Assembly (NCBI RefSeq): GCF_005870035.1
Contig: NZ_SWJG01000003.1
Span: 372,001-436,000 of the forward strand
Source: Spirosoma lacussanchae
GTDB taxonomy: Bacteria; Bacteroidota; Bacteroidia; Cytophagales; Spirosomataceae
Direction of reading: 5' to 3'
Length of the DNA stretch: 64,000 nt
Of this stretch, positions 63,202-64,000 are shown in pieces. A program made the translations under genes and the position numbers. The notes beneath the pieces are model-generated. The model searched no databases. It saw only the letters and a program-made list of their open reading frames with translations, and was not told where the DNA came from. How positions within the stretch are numbered: position 1 is the stretch's first letter; the number at the start of each line of letters is the position of its first letter.

Positions 63202-63240
63202 ACCAACGGTTAGCCGGGCGGAAGCCTCCTGACAAGACAC

Positions 63241-63277
63241 AGGACGAATGGCGTAAAATTGCCGTTCGTCCTTTTTT
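63241..63277 (+). terminator. Rho-independent terminator after the amidase
   Basis: AGGACGAATGGC (63241-63252) and GCCGTTCGTCCT (63261-63272) pair with one G-T type mismatch and run into six T. Confidence 0.88.
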
Positions 63278-63374
63278 CGGCGTTCAGGGGCACAAACAGG
63301 CGCCGAAGATGGTTATACGTTAAGTCTAATTGGCAGGTGTACCCCGAGCAAGGCGGCTCACCTTCTTCACACGC

Positions 63375-64000
63375 ATGAAACTATCGCAGGAAGTAAAAGT
63401 GGGTTTACTGGCTGTCGTCTCGCTGATGATGCTTTATTTCGGATTCGAGTTCTTGAAAGGGTCCGATTTCTTCTCCAATAACCGGACCTATCAGGTTATC
63501 TACGACAACGTAGACGGGCTGACATCCTCCAATCCCGTACGGATCAACGGGTTGTCGGTCGGGCAGGTCAAATCAATCGATATTCTTCAGGATCAGGGTA
63601 ATAAGCTACTGGTAACGGTGGAGCTGAAAAACGACATCCGGGTTACGCAGGGCTCGCAGGCTATTCTGGCCGACGATGGGCTGTTGGGCGGCAAATCGAT
63701 TCGGCTGGTCGTTAAACCCGGCACGCCCCAGCTGGAAGAGGGCGGTCAGCTGGTTGCTACCAAAGAAACCGGCCTTACAGCCCTTATTCGCGAAAAAACC
63801 CTACCGGTGCTCAATAATGTCGACTCGCTGACGTACCAGCTCAATCGGGTAGTGGCTCAGTTTGACCAGACGGGCGTTGTGCTGAACAAGACACTGGCCA
63901 GCGCCAATGCTGCCGTTGGTACGCTCGATCTGACCATTGCCGAAAACCGCGCTGGCCTCCGAACCACACTCGCCAATGTGAACAGGCTGTCGGCTTCGCT
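63375..64000 (+). CDS. MCE/MlaD-family protein (5' part, cut by window edge)
   Basis: The first 208 residues of a mammalian-cell-entry/MlaD-family lipid-transport protein. It begins MKLSQEVKVGLLAVVSLMML, a membrane anchor, and then has the MCE domain (YQVIYDNVDGLTSSNPVRIN, GLSVGQVKSIDI, DDGLLGGKSIRLV). A helical part (NVDSLTYQLNRVVAQFDQT) follows and the frame is open to the right edge. In the Mla pathway such proteins carry phospholipid between membranes, helped by an ABC permease and ATPase not seen here. It sits 173 bases after the amidase, with a terminator between them, so it has its own promoter. Confidence 0.92.
   Translation, partial: MKLSQEVKVGLLAVVSLMMLYFGFEFLKGSDFFSNNRTYQVIYDNVDGLTSSNPVRINGLSVGQVKSIDILQDQGNKLLVTVELKNDIRVTQGSQAILADDGLLGGKSIRLVVKPGTPQLEEGGQLVATKETGLTALIREKTLPVLNNVDSLTYQLNRVVAQFDQTGVVLNKTLASANAAVGTLDLTIAENRAGLRTTLANVNRLSAS

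Overview
The window looks like one chromosomal stretch of a GC-rich Bacteroidota bacterium of the Cytophagales, most like Spirosoma and relatives. The evidence is the gene content: a gliding-motility GldG homologue, Wzi-type outer-membrane proteins beside a Wca-type sugar transferase, DUF1573, DUF1080, PVC-type and cupredoxin-fused secreted dehydrogenases, a Bacteroidota-style fused E1 ketoacid dehydrogenase, and LptD-like, amidase and MCE genes in a row. I saw no rRNA, tRNA, CRISPR array, transposase or phage gene.

Layout. 1-4.2 kb: polysaccharide export/anchoring (two Wzi paralogues around a polyprenyl sugar-phosphate transferase). 4.4-9.5 kb: serine beta-lactamase-like lipoprotein, secreted esterase, DUF5009 membrane protein with an SPFH/prohibitin protein, DUF1573. 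9.7-18.9 kb: a metabolic block with the fused E1 alpha/beta subunit, then complex I genes nuoI-J-K-(2OG oxygenase)-L-M. NuoI carries an unusual 320-residue Pro/Ala/Lys-rich tail with eight FRPTxKP repeats, and a prolyl-hydroxylase-family oxygenase sits between nuoK and nuoL; nuoN is not present. 19.1-23.1 kb: a Tat-exported aminotransferase, a Tat-exported flavin amine oxidase and a secreted protein ending in a degenerate HINT domain. 23.2-28.2 kb (minus strand): secreted FG-GAP protein, cupredoxin/PVC-type dehydrogenase, DUF1080 protein. 28.5-29.5 kb: MmcQ/YjbR protein and a lipocalin-like lipoprotein.

29.8-38.0 kb is the most interesting region: a tight five-gene operon encoding a cytosolic subtilisin-like protease, a protein of unknown function with a C-terminal death-like adaptor domain, an adaptor-trypsin fusion, an adaptor-SIR2 fusion and a large nSTAND NTPase with a membrane segment and a beta-propeller. 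The three adaptor domains resemble effector-associated domains (EADs), so the operon looks like an NTPase-controlled conflict or abortive-infection system with two kinds of protease and a predicted NAD-directed effector.

38.0-47.9 kb: Tat-type class V aminotransferase, M28 peptidase, TPR membrane protein, a second cupredoxin-fused dehydrogenase, CsaA, a PA14-like protein and a sorbosone-dehydrogenase-like protein. 48.2-53.5 kb: response regulator, ModE-like HTH protein, GH2 glycosidase, zinc alcohol dehydrogenase, SDR. 53.8-58.2 kb: saccharopine-dehydrogenase-like protein, GldG, a frameshifted DUF2892-SRPBCC gene and an AT-rich gene for a small secreted protein. 58.4-64 kb: Uma2 nuclease-like protein, LptD-like protein, N-acetylmuramoyl-L-alanine amidase and the start of an MCE/MlaD gene cut by the window edge, forming an envelope-biogenesis group. 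Two copies of a 100-117 bp inverted-repeat element built around GAGACGCGA...TCGCGTCTC hairpins lie at 42.2 and 56.6 kb.
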